Source: Nostoc cf. edaphicum LEGE 07299 (GTDB lineage Bacteria; Cyanobacteriota; Cyanobacteriia; Cyanobacteriales; Nostocaceae). From it: a stretch of 6,761 nucleotides of DNA. The notes under the pieces were generated by a model, which was not told the origin of the DNA, did not search any database, and was given only the letters and a program-made list of their open reading frames with translations. The translations under genes were made by a program, and so were the position numbers. Location of the stretch: assembly GCF_015207245.1 (NCBI RefSeq), contig NZ_JADEXF010000181.1, forward strand, positions 1-6,761, given 5' to 3'. This document shows positions 1 to 5,644 of this stretch, piece by piece (the stretch's first letter is position 1; each line of letters begins with the position of its first letter).

Positions 1-1
1 A

Positions 2-19
2 TACGCTAAAAAAAGCGTA
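2..19. repeat. small A-loop hairpin at the left edge
   Basis: TACGCT (2-7) and AGCGTA (14-19) are exact complements around a loop of six A. No T run follows it on the plus strand and its left side is cut by the window edge, so a terminator cannot be claimed. It may be part of the neighbouring repeat island or the end of a feature outside the window. Confidence 0.3.
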
Positions 20-61
20 GCTAAAAATAGACTAATTAACAACATTTTGGAGTTTATAAAG

Positions 62-278
62 AAGAATTCAGAATCCAGAATTCGGAATGTAATTAGTGAA
101 ATACTCAAATTGTGCATTTATTACCCAACGATGCACTGAGCTTGTCGTACCACTTGCCTACGGCACGCTGTGCGAACGTGGAGGCAAGCTACGCAAAGCG
201 TCTCGTAGAGAAGTGTCACACAGAATTATTCTGTTAGCGGTAGCGGGGCGTTTAGCCCATTCTGAGCCCTGAATTCTT
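62..278. repeat. gene-free repeat island bounded by imperfect inverted heptad repeats
   Basis: The whole stretch left of arsM is repetitive and holds no credible gene. Positions 65-92 read as degenerate heptads (AATTCAG, AATCCAG, AATTCGG, AATGTAA). The outer ten bases at 62-71 are the exact reverse complement of 269-278, and weaker complementarity continues inward (AGAAT blocks). Inside are nested palindromes: CTTGCCT (153-159) with AGGCAAG (182-188), GCAC/GTGC (163-173), ACGC-AAA-GCGT (191-201), and TCTC-GTA-GAGA (201-211). This composition resembles the dispersed non-coding repeats of Nostoc genomes. It could be a decayed MITE-like unit, but no flanking target duplication was found. It also carries the 3' flank of arsM, where I see no classical terminator. 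Confidence 0.6.
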
Positions 279-288
279 TGTTAAGAAA

Positions 289-1257
289 TTAACAGCAGCC
301 ACCACCGCTATAGTGCCAGGTTGAATCGGTAACAATTATTTCTGCTGGCTTACTAGCAGCAAGTTTAGCAGCAGTTTTATCACACACCGCAGCCGGAATA
401 CCTAGCTGAAGTAAATGACCTGCCAAATCGTCAAAGAAGGGTTCAGAACCAGCATAAATTGCTGTTTTTCCAGTGAAAATGCAAGCACCATCTTCTGGAA
501 TTACAACTTTAAATGAGACAGAATCCAGACTTTCTAAAAGTAAGTTTTCTTCTAAATTATAAGTCTGGGAATCTAGTAGGCGATAAGGACGACGGGCACG
601 AATTTCAACTTGACCAAAACCAGCATTTATAATCCTTTCCGTATACTCTTGATATGTGAGCGCACCTGATAAACACATGGCTCTCAGTCGCTCATCTTCT
701 TGAAGATGTGCTGGAATAGGACGAGTAGCAATTGGATCGCTCATCTGCAAGCGTCCACCTGGTTTTAACACCCGATATGCTTCTTTTAAAGCACGAGTTA
801 AATCTTCTGGTTCAAAGATGTTGAAAAGGCAATTTTGTGCCACGATATCAACGCTAGCATCAGCAACAGGTAAATTAAAAGCATCACCTTCGCGGATTTC
901 GACAAAGCTGGTGTTAAACCAGGGGTTTTCTTGAGCAGCAATTTCCAAATTACGTGCAGCTGCTTCCCGCATGGCTCCAACCGGTTCAACGGCAATTACA
1001 GCACTTGCATAACGGGAAAAATAAGCAAATTGCAACGCTTCTAAGCCGCCACCAACGCCGACGTACAGCACTGTAGGTTGGTTTCCTAGTTCGGTGGGGT
1101 GAACAGTGGTGCCACAACCATAATTCATTTCCTGCATTGGCAAAGGAATTTTCAATCCTGGTAGTTGCAGGGGCGTACTTTGTACACAACAAAGTCCAAC
1201 TTGCGGGGTTTGGGCAACTTCGCGGTAGAACTGCGCTGCTGTTTCTAGATAGGTCAT
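289..1257 (-). CDS. arsM: arsenite S-adenosylmethionine methyltransferase ArsM (arsenosugar-biosynthesis type)
   Basis: The 322-residue product is a predicted cytoplasmic class I SAM methyltransferase that transfers methyl groups from S-adenosylmethionine to trivalent arsenic. In cyanobacteria this is the detoxification route that also feeds arsenosugar synthesis. The SAM-binding glycine loop is at residues 63-72 (VLYVGVGGG), the acidic residue ending strand 2 is E91, and motif II carries D125 (EGDAF). PGG of the post-motif loop is at 166-168. Cysteines at 23/24 and 48 (NYGCG), 143 (QNCLF) and 195 (AMCLSG) match the paired N-terminal and core cysteines that bind As(III) in ArsM enzymes. The region after about residue 240 is an extra C-terminal segment ending in SGGGCC, which I recall as typical of the cyanobacterial subgroup. 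No strong Shine-Dalgarno precedes the ATG, but the N-terminus fits the family. No ArsS, ArsR or arsenite pump gene lies in the window. The nearest upstream gene is 196 bp away, so it probably has its own promoter. Confidence 0.85.
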   Translation of the reverse strand: MTYLETAAQFYREVAQTPQVGLCCVQSTPLQLPGLKIPLPMQEMNYGCGTTVHPTELGNQPTVLYVGVGGGLEALQFAYFSRYASAVIAVEPVGAMREAAARNLEIAAQENPWFNTSFVEIREGDAFNLPVADASVDIVAQNCLFNIFEPEDLTRALKEAYRVLKPGGRLQMSDPIATRPIPAHLQEDERLRAMCLSGALTYQEYTERIINAGFGQVEIRARRPYRLLDSQTYNLEENLLLESLDSVSFKVVIPEDGACIFTGKTAIYAGSEPFFDDLAGHLLQLGIPAAVCDKTAAKLAASKPAEIIVTDSTWHYSGGGCC

Positions 1258-1342
1258 GCCACTTTGAGTTTTGGATTTTGGATGATGATAGCTTTGTGCA
1301 TCCTAATATAATTAACTCTAAGTTGGATGAGTTTTTGTGGAG

Positions 1343-1395
1343 ATTGCCAAAAACACCAAAGTTTGCTATGGTGAAGCCTTTTGCTTTTGGGCAAT
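1343..1395. repeat. nested stem-loop between the response regulator and arsM
   Basis: ATTGCCAAAA (1343-1352) is complementary to TTTTGGGCAAT (1385-1395) apart from one bulged base, and CACCA (1354-1358) pairs with TGGTG (1369-1373) inside it. It lies in the 196-bp gap between two minus-strand genes, downstream of the regulator stop and upstream of the arsM start. It could be a weak terminator of the regulator transcript or a structured arsM leader. There is no clean U tract after it on the minus strand, so the role is open. Confidence 0.35.
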
Positions 1396-1453
1396 AGGCA
1401 CTGAGGGAATAAGGAAGAATTATTGAAAAGTCTTTCGCTTGTCTCTCCCCAAT

Positions 1454-2128
1454 TCAATCATGCAATGTGTAGCCAACACCGATCACAGTTTGAATAAGGC
1501 ATTTTTCGTTATTGGCTTCAAGTTTCAGGCGCAGGTAGTTAATGTAGGGTTCAATAATGTTGGTATCGCCCATGAAGTCATAACCCCAGACTTCCTCTAA
1601 AATGCGATCGCAGCTAATTATCTGTCGCGGATGGGCCAGTAAATATTCTAGTAAATCAAATTCTTTAGCAGTTAACTCAATTAACCGCCGATCTCGATAC
1701 ACTTCGCGCGTGCGACGATTTAAACTCAGGTCTTCAAATTCTAAAACATCTGCGTACTCTGCTTTGTTGCTTCTTCGTAGATGAGCGCCGACTCTGGCTA
1801 ATAATTCATCAACGCTGAAGGGTTTAACGAGGTAATCATCAGCACCAGCGTCTAAACCTGCAATGCGATCGCTCACTTCATCTTTGACGGTTAATAAGAT
1901 TATCGGCACTTTCTCAGCTATACTTCGCAGGCGGCTGCAAATTTCCCACCCCGACAACCCAGGCAACATCCAGTCTAAAATTACTAAATCCAGATGCAAC
2001 TCCCTTGCTGCGGTAAGTGCAGTTAATCCATCGTAGGCAATACTGACTTGATAGCCTTCATAATTCAATTCCAATTCGACAAATCGTGCCAGTTTGACCT
2101 CATCTTCAATCAGTAAGATGTGCGTCAT
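1454..2128 (-). CDS. OmpR/PhoB-family response regulator with atypical winged-helix residues
   Basis: The 224-residue product is a two-domain DNA-binding response regulator. The receiver (about 1-118) has the acidic pocket E8/D9, phospho-acceptor D52 (LDWMLPG), T80 and K102 (VKPFS). The winged helix-turn-helix (about 128-224) starts with the usual LTAKEFDLLEYL block and ends with GVGYTL. Length is normal for the family. The C-terminal domain departs from consensus: the recognition helix reads IIEPYINYLRLKL, where family members usually have V at the P position and R at the N position, and the wing reads TVIGVGY where TVRGVGY is usual. The receiver has V81 after T80 where A is common. The start is the first ATG and the receiver begins at once, but the Shine-Dalgarno is weak. 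No partner kinase is adjacent on this strand. The target genes are unknown, and autoregulation is possible given the palindromes upstream. I cannot assign it to a named cyanobacterial regulator. Confidence 0.9.
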   Translation of the reverse strand: MTHILLIEDEVKLARFVELELNYEGYQVSIAYDGLTALTAARELHLDLVILDWMLPGLSGWEICSRLRSIAEKVPIILLTVKDEVSDRIAGLDAGADDYLVKPFSVDELLARVGAHLRRSNKAEYADVLEFEDLSLNRRTREVYRDRRLIELTAKEFDLLEYLLAHPRQIISCDRILEEVWGYDFMGDTNIIEPYINYLRLKLEANNEKCLIQTVIGVGYTLHD

Positions 2129-2192
2129 GATGATCTTAATAATTTCAGCAGGATACGGGAAGCAACAATAATGCCAGCTACTTAATAGCCAA

Positions 2193-2208
2193 ACATCTAA
2201 TTAGGTGT
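2193..2208. promoter_or_regulatory. 16-bp near-perfect palindrome, candidate operator upstream of the response regulator
   Basis: ACATCTAA (2193-2200) is followed directly by TTAGGTGT (2201-2208). Seven of eight base pairs are symmetric, the exception being T2196. It lies 65 to 80 bp before the regulator start codon and just downstream of the -10-like box at 2219-2224 on the minus strand. A repressor or autoregulatory site is inferred from symmetry and position alone. Confidence 0.35.
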
Positions 2209-2215
2209 ACGTTAG

Positions 2216-2232
2216 CTTAGTATAAACCTAAG
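2216..2232 (-). promoter_or_regulatory. putative -10 region of the response regulator inside a CTTAG/CTAAG inverted repeat
   Basis: On the minus strand TATACT (plus positions 2219-2224) resembles a sigma-70 -10 box and overlaps an inverted repeat, CTTAG (2216-2220), seven bases, CTAAG (2228-2232). The best -35 candidates about 17 to 18 bases upstream (near 2242-2248) match TTGACA poorly, so if real the promoter would be weak or activator-dependent. Confidence 0.3.
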
Positions 2233-2296
2233 TAAGTAACAACCGTAAATCTGCAATTACCGATCGCTGCTCGATGAAGAACAATCCAACTGGCTA

Positions 2297-2584
2297 TCAA
2301 CAATAAGCTGTGATATCTTCACCACATTCATCGGCAAGATAACAGAGCGCTCTAAAACGCAAACCAACCACTTCCTCGTATAGAGGATTTAATTTACACA
2401 TAGGTGGAATATGGAATAGCTTCCGACCAAACAGCGTGATGTCTCGTTCAAAGGGACATTGAGCAGGAATAGCTTTGCATAGGAAATGAGCCAATTTGGA
2501 GTTATGAATTTCTATAGTTTCCAACCATTCGCGGACTGGGTGCAGTAGATCGTTGTGTAAGTGAACTTGCATAAAGCTTGTCAT
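2297..2584 (-). CDS. Mo-dependent nitrogenase C-terminal-like small protein
   Basis: The 95-residue soluble product matches, from memory, the cyanobacterial family annotated as Mo-dependent nitrogenase C-terminus (Pfam Mo-nitro_C). Typical blocks are PVREWLETIEIHN (16-28), IPAQCPFERDI (39-49), LFHIPPMCKLNPLYEE (56-71) and YLADECGEDIT (82-92). It has six cysteines (36, 43, 63, 81, 87, 95), the last being the final residue, which could suit metal or redox chemistry. No catalytic role has been established that I know of, and the nitrogenase label comes from domain homology only. Translation is well supported: AAGGTGA (plus positions 2591-2597) lies six bases before the ATG. It is flanked by gaps of 168 bp and 1,038 bp, so it is probably monocistronic. 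No nif gene is nearby. Length fits the family and nothing looks truncated. Confidence 0.85.
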   Translation of the reverse strand: MTSFMQVHLHNDLLHPVREWLETIEIHNSKLAHFLCKAIPAQCPFERDITLFGRKLFHIPPMCKLNPLYEEVVGLRFRALCYLADECGEDITAYC

Positions 2585-3222
2585 AATTTTTCACCTTGAT
2601 AATTTCAAACTAGATTGAGTTTTTTATATTTGAACCTCTATATATAAATACAGTTCGCTTTTGGAGTTTTATGCACTTATTACTTTTTTTTTGGTTCTCT
2701 ACAGAGATCGAAATAGTAGTGTTAACTACACATTCAAGTACTACAGTTCCCGATAATTTGTCCTGATTTTTCAATATGAAGTGAAAAACCCATCCAAAAC
2801 TGAACCCCCTAACCTTTCTTTAGTAGAGAAGCTCGATTTTAAAGACAAAAAGGTAGACAGGACAACGTTTTTCAGCAAATTGGCACTATTTGACAAACAT
2901 TTCGGCTCAATCCCTGGACGATGCAGAATTTTTCAGGTTACTGATAGTACTTTATGTTTCTATTTAGTCTACGCATTTATTGATCAATTTAATATCAAGC
3001 TAATATGAATAAAGGTTTTTAAGTGCAATCGCTGATGTGCGATGGCACATTAATATAATTTATGCAAGCGAAAATCTCGTGAAGATAGCTGCGAAAATAT
3101 ACTTAATAATTTAACAAAATTTATTATTTGCCTTCTCATGTCTCAGAAAATATACGGTCACAATCATTAACTAATTACAGATATCCTTTATTAGAGCTAA
3201 TTCGCTCTCAAAGTTAAGAAAC
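2585..3222. other. gene-free left part of the divergent intergenic region
   Basis: This AT-rich stretch separates a minus-strand gene from the plus-strand kinase cluster. I find no convincing coding sequence or RNA gene. It should contain the promoter of the small nitrogenase-like gene; the TA-rich block at 2621-2650 could supply a minus-strand -10, but no clear -35 is visible. Small palindromes are TCTCT-AC-AGAGA (2696-2707), GTAGT/ACTAC (2716-2729, with a second ACTAC at 2740-2744), ATGTGC-GATG-GCACAT (3035-3050) and AGAGC/GCTCT (3193-3208). Any of these could be a protein site, and none can be assigned. Confidence 0.5.
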
Positions 3223-3358
3223 TTGGTATCAGTTACTAAAACTATGACGAGTAGTTGGGCTGCTAGTCACCCTTCTCTTTCAAAGACGGGAACGCGTGAC
3301 GATCCTAACGGCGCTGGCGCTAACGCTGCGATCGCAAAGCGTCACATTGGCGTAGCCT

Positions 3359-3542
3359 GGGAGCATCCGCTTTTGGCGGATCGCCCTGCGCTAAGGCGCA
3401 CGCTACGCGAACAGACTAGAAGTCTGGGGCTATACAAACTAAACCCGCCTGCGCGGGTTTCAGAGAGTCCGCGTAGGCGGACTTCGTTTGTGTAGCCGCG
3501 ATTTCCAATCGCCCGGTGTTTCTTCCAAAAGTGGATGCTCCC
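3359..3542. mobile_element. 184-bp MITE-like element with 18-bp terminal inverted repeats and 8-bp target duplication
   Basis: The left end GGGAGCATCCGCTTTTGG (3359-3376) and the right end CCAAAAGTGGATGCTCCC (3525-3542) are reverse complements at 17 of 18 positions; the mismatch is G3369 against T3532. Immediately outside both ends is the same octamer, CGTAGCCT (3351-3358 and 3543-3550), as expected of a target-site duplication. There is no transposase gene inside, so movement would depend on a transposase encoded elsewhere. Several IS families make 8-bp duplications (for example ISL3, IS66, IS256), so the parent family cannot be fixed from this. The interior is strongly folded. The right end lies 80 bp before the kinase start, so it may affect expression of that gene. 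Confidence 0.7.
3412..3512. repeat. cloverleaf-like array of hairpins inside the MITE
   Basis: A 12-bp outer stem, GGCTATACAAAC (3428-3439) with GTTTGTGTAGCC (3486-3497), has one mismatch that would be a G-U pair in RNA. It encloses two hairpins: AAACCCGC-CTGC-GCGGGTTT (3441-3460) and AGTCCGC-GTAG-GCGGACT (3466-3483). Just outside the stem are two more: CAGACT-AGA-AGTCTG (3412-3426) and GCGATT-TCC-AATCGC (3498-3512). I recall closely similar sequence as a frequent Nostoc repeat, but that is memory and not a search. It resembles a three-way junction; it is not a tRNA, since there is no CCA-type acceptor end, T-loop or anticodon arm. Confidence 0.65.
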
Positions 3543-3622
3543 CGTAGCCTCTTGTAGAAAAGCTGGCTCACCGTTTTTACCACTTTAGTCAGCAGCTACT
3601 TTTTCAACTAGGAAGGTAAAAA

Positions 3623-5116
3623 ATGGAATGGGCTATTTACAAAAAGAATACAGGCAGTTTTGTAATAGCAGTCGCAATTATGACTGGTGTTGGCGTAGTC
3701 TCATATCTTAGTTTGCTTCAGTATAGAGAAAACGCTCAATGGGTAACACATACACGCAAGGTGCTTGAAAAGACAAAAGAAGTAATGTCACAGATCAGAG
3801 ATGCAGAGACTGGACAACGAGGCTATCTTCTCACAGGCAAAGAACGGTATCTGGAACCCTATCGCAGTGCAACTGGCGAGATTGCTCAGAAACTTAAGAC
3901 TCTACGCCAATTGACTGCGGATAACCCGAATCAACAGCGGCGGCTCGATCGCCTTGAACCTCTGATAACGAAAAAAATGGTTTTGATGGAACAGACAATT
4001 AACGCTAGGAGCAAAAACTTGGAGTCCGCGCTGCAAATAATTCAGACAGATCGGGGTCAGCAGATTATGGAGGACATCCGAATGCTGACCACAGCTATGG
4101 AGAACGAAGAGAATGAGTTGTTGAAACAGCGATCGATGGAGGCGAACGCCAGCGCTCATCAAACAACTTTGCTAACTATTTTTGGCAGCATTATTGCTTC
4201 TGCGATCGTCGGTTTAGCAGCCACGATCACCAATCAGGAACTCGTCAAACGCAAGCAGATGGAAAATTCTCTGCAAAAGGCTCGCGATGAGTTAGAAATA
4301 GAGGTTAACAAACGGACTGCCGAACTGAGAAACACTAACGAAGAATTGCAAACTGAAATTAATGAGCGTAAAAAGGCGGAGTCAGAGATTCTACGTCTGA
4401 ACGTCCAGCTTGAGGGGCGAGTTGCAGAACGCACAGCACAACTCGAAGCCACTAACAAAGAGATGGAAGCATTTAGTTATTCTGTGTCTCACGACCTGCG
4501 GGCCCCCTTGCGGAGCATCGATGGCTTTAGTCAAGCACTCCTAGAAGATTATGCTGACAAGCTGGACGCATTAGGTCAAAACTACCTTCAGCGAGTGCGT
4601 GCAGCCACCCAACGAATGGCACAACTGATCGACGATTTACTGAATCTGTCACGATTAACGCGTAGTGAGATGCGTTACGAAAAGGTTAATCTGAGCGCCC
4701 TAGTGGAGGCGATCGCTACAGAGTTGCACAAAACCCAACCAGAACGCCAAGTGGAGTTTATCATTACGCCGGGATTGGTTGCCAATGGTGATACTCATCT
4801 GTTACGGATCGTGCTAGAAAACCTGCTGGGTAATGCGTGGAAGTTTACAGGAAAAAATCAAAAAGCCCGCATAGAATTTGGGCTTTTACAGCAAGATGAC
4901 ACCCATGTATATTTTGTCCGCGATGATGGCACAGGCTTCGATATGGCCTATGTTGAGAAACTCTTCGGTGCTTTTCAGCGCCTACACGCCATGACTGAGT
5001 TTGAAGGCACTGGCATTGGACTAGCTACTGTGCAGCGCATTATCCACCGTCATGGTGGCCGTGTCTGGGCTGAAAGTGCAGTAGAGCAAGGCGCAACATT
5101 TTACTTCACCGTTTAA
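3623..5116 (+). CDS. CHASE3-domain sensor histidine kinase
   Basis: The 497-residue membrane kinase should autophosphorylate on histidine and pass phosphate to a receiver. One transmembrane helix (about 12-33) is followed by an extracytoplasmic CHASE3 sensor (about 37-178) with the family signature [14 protein letters not shown] (59-72). A second transmembrane helix (about 182-203) leads to a long charged coiled coil (about 206-282). HisKA has phospho-acceptor H290 in [13 protein letters not shown]. HATPase_c has the N box at 396-408 (N400, N404), a G1 box DDGTGFD (434-440) and a G2 box EGTGIGLA (461-468). The G1 box has D435 where N is more usual; the key D434 and glycines are present. The kinase core is of the type found in Cph1-like cyanobacterial kinases. 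The start is set by AGGAAGG (3610-3616) six bases before ATG. The stop is 15 bp from the next gene, so it is probably the first gene of an operon. The CHASE3 ligand is unknown. Confidence 0.93.
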   Translation: MEWAIYKKNTGSFVIAVAIMTGVGVVSYLSLLQYRENAQWVTHTRKVLEKTKEVMSQIRDAETGQRGYLLTGKERYLEPYRSATGEIAQKLKTLRQLTADNPNQQRRLDRLEPLITKKMVLMEQTINARSKNLESALQIIQTDRGQQIMEDIRMLTTAMENEENELLKQRSMEANASAHQTTLLTIFGSIIASAIVGLAATITNQELVKRKQMENSLQKARDELEIEVNKRTAELRNTNEELQTEINERKKAESEILRLNVQLEGRVAERTAQLEATNKEMEAFSYSVSHDLRAPLRSIDGFSQALLEDYADKLDALGQNYLQRVRAATQRMAQLIDDLLNLSRLTRSEMRYEKVNLSALVEAIATELHKTQPERQVEFIITPGLVANGDTHLLRIVLENLLGNAWKFTGKNQKARIEFGLLQQDDTHVYFVRDDGTGFDMAYVEKLFGAFQRLHAMTEFEGTGIGLATVQRIIHRHGGRVWAESAVEQGATFYFTV

Positions 5117-5131
5117 ATAGAGGAATACAAC

Positions 5132-5560
5132 ATGATTTTACTTGTAGAAGACAATCCTGACGATGAAGCGCTCACCCTACGCGCACTTAAGAAAAACAAT
5201 ATTCTGAACGAGGTGGTGGTAGCACGCGATGGGGTGGAAGCTCTAGATTATCTCTTTGGTAAAGGTGTCTACGCCGATCGCGACATGAGCGTTATGCCGA
5301 ATCTCATCCTTCTAGATTTGAAGTTGCCTAAAATGGATGGTATGGAAGTTTTGCGACAGCTACGAACCGACGATAGGACAAAAATCCTTCCCGTCGTCAT
5401 TCTCACTTCGTCCAAAGAGGAGCAAGACTTAATCAATGGTTACAGCTTGGGAGCCAACAGCTATGTTCGCAAACCAGTAGACTTTTCCCAATTCAGTGAA
5501 GCAGTGCGACAACTAGGATTGTACTGGTTTGTCTTAAACGAATCACCACCAAGGATATAG
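5132..5560 (+). CDS. Rcp1-like single-domain response regulator
   Basis: The 142-residue product is a stand-alone receiver without an output domain. The acidic pair is E6/D7 with D10, the phospho-acceptor is D62 (LLDLKLPKMDG), T92/S93 form the switch position and K114 the conserved lysine (VRKPVDF). The insertion around 42-55 between helix 2 and strand 3 and the C-terminal LGLYWFVLNE tail are typical of the Rcp1 family, which takes phosphate from phytochrome-type and related kinases. The start codon gives a very short N-terminus before strand 1 but is supported by AGAGGA (5119-5124), seven bases upstream. It lies 15 bp after the CHASE3 kinase stop, which makes that kinase the probable partner. 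As it has no effector domain, it probably acts by protein contact or as a phosphate shuttle. Confidence 0.93.
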   Translation: MILLVEDNPDDEALTLRALKKNNILNEVVVARDGVEALDYLFGKGVYADRDMSVMPNLILLDLKLPKMDGMEVLRQLRTDDRTKILPVVILTSSKEEQDLINGYSLGANSYVRKPVDFSQFSEAVRQLGLYWFVLNESPPRI

Positions 5561-5610
5561 CTTTTACCAATCCTCCAAAATCAGGTTATAGACGTAAGGC
5601 TGACTTTCTT

Positions 5611-5644
5611 AATTACGAATTACGAATTACGAATTACGAATTAC
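5611..5644. repeat. AATTACG heptamer tandem array abutting a start codon
   Basis: Four exact AATTACG units (5611-5638) are followed by AATTAC (5639-5644), and the ATG of the next gene starts at 5645. It matches the short tandemly repeated repetitive (STRR) heptanucleotide class known in heterocystous cyanobacteria. The array fills the region where a ribosome-binding site would be, and no purine-rich Shine-Dalgarno is present. Confidence 0.9.

Larger units (their letters stand above)
3291..3562. repeat. palindromic repeat island, older host repeat interrupted by a MITE
   Basis: The G+C-rich block stands out from its AT-rich flanks. Its outer parts (3291-3358 and 3543-3562) contain a HIP1 site (3328-3335) centred in a larger palindrome (ACGCT at 3323-3327, AGCGT at 3338-3342), an inverted pair GTGACG (3296-3301) and CGTCAC (3340-3345), and CTTGTAGAAAAG (3551-3562). 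The last matches CTCGTAGAGAAG (202-213) of the left island at 10 of 12 positions. If the central element and one copy of its flanking duplication are removed, a continuous CGTAGCCTCTTGTAGAAAAG segment results. This indicates a pre-existing dispersed repeat into which the element inserted. Confidence 0.6.

Noticed and set aside
121..215. possible CRISPR or structured RNA because of many short palindromes
   Set aside because: There are no regularly spaced identical repeats with unique spacers. The pattern matches dispersed palindromic repeats.
230..288. possible rho-independent terminator downstream of arsM
   Set aside because: GGGC-GTTTA-GCCC (246-258) is a short stem without a following U tract on the arsM strand, and it belongs to the repeat island.
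1137..1397. 86-codon plus-strand frame and the opposite 67-codon frame at 1254-1457
   Set aside because: The first overlaps the 5' end of arsM on the other strand; the second lies in the regulator-arsM gap without a ribosome-binding site or family resemblance.
2781..3008. 75-codon open frame with GTG start on the plus strand
   Set aside because: There is no Shine-Dalgarno, no recognisable domain and an ordinary AT-rich composition. It may be chance or a remnant, and I cannot support it as a gene.
3223..3495. 90-codon open frame on the plus strand
   Set aside because: It runs through the repeat island and most of the MITE. G+C-rich palindromes tend to stay open in several frames, and the translation has no domain character.
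3428..3497. tRNA-like cloverleaf
   Set aside because: It has a stem enclosing two hairpins but lacks tRNA consensus positions, an anticodon arm and a T-loop. It fits a palindromic repeat better.
3902..4458. minus-strand open frames within the CHASE3 kinase
   Set aside because: These are antisense shadows of a well-supported coding sequence with no initiation signals.
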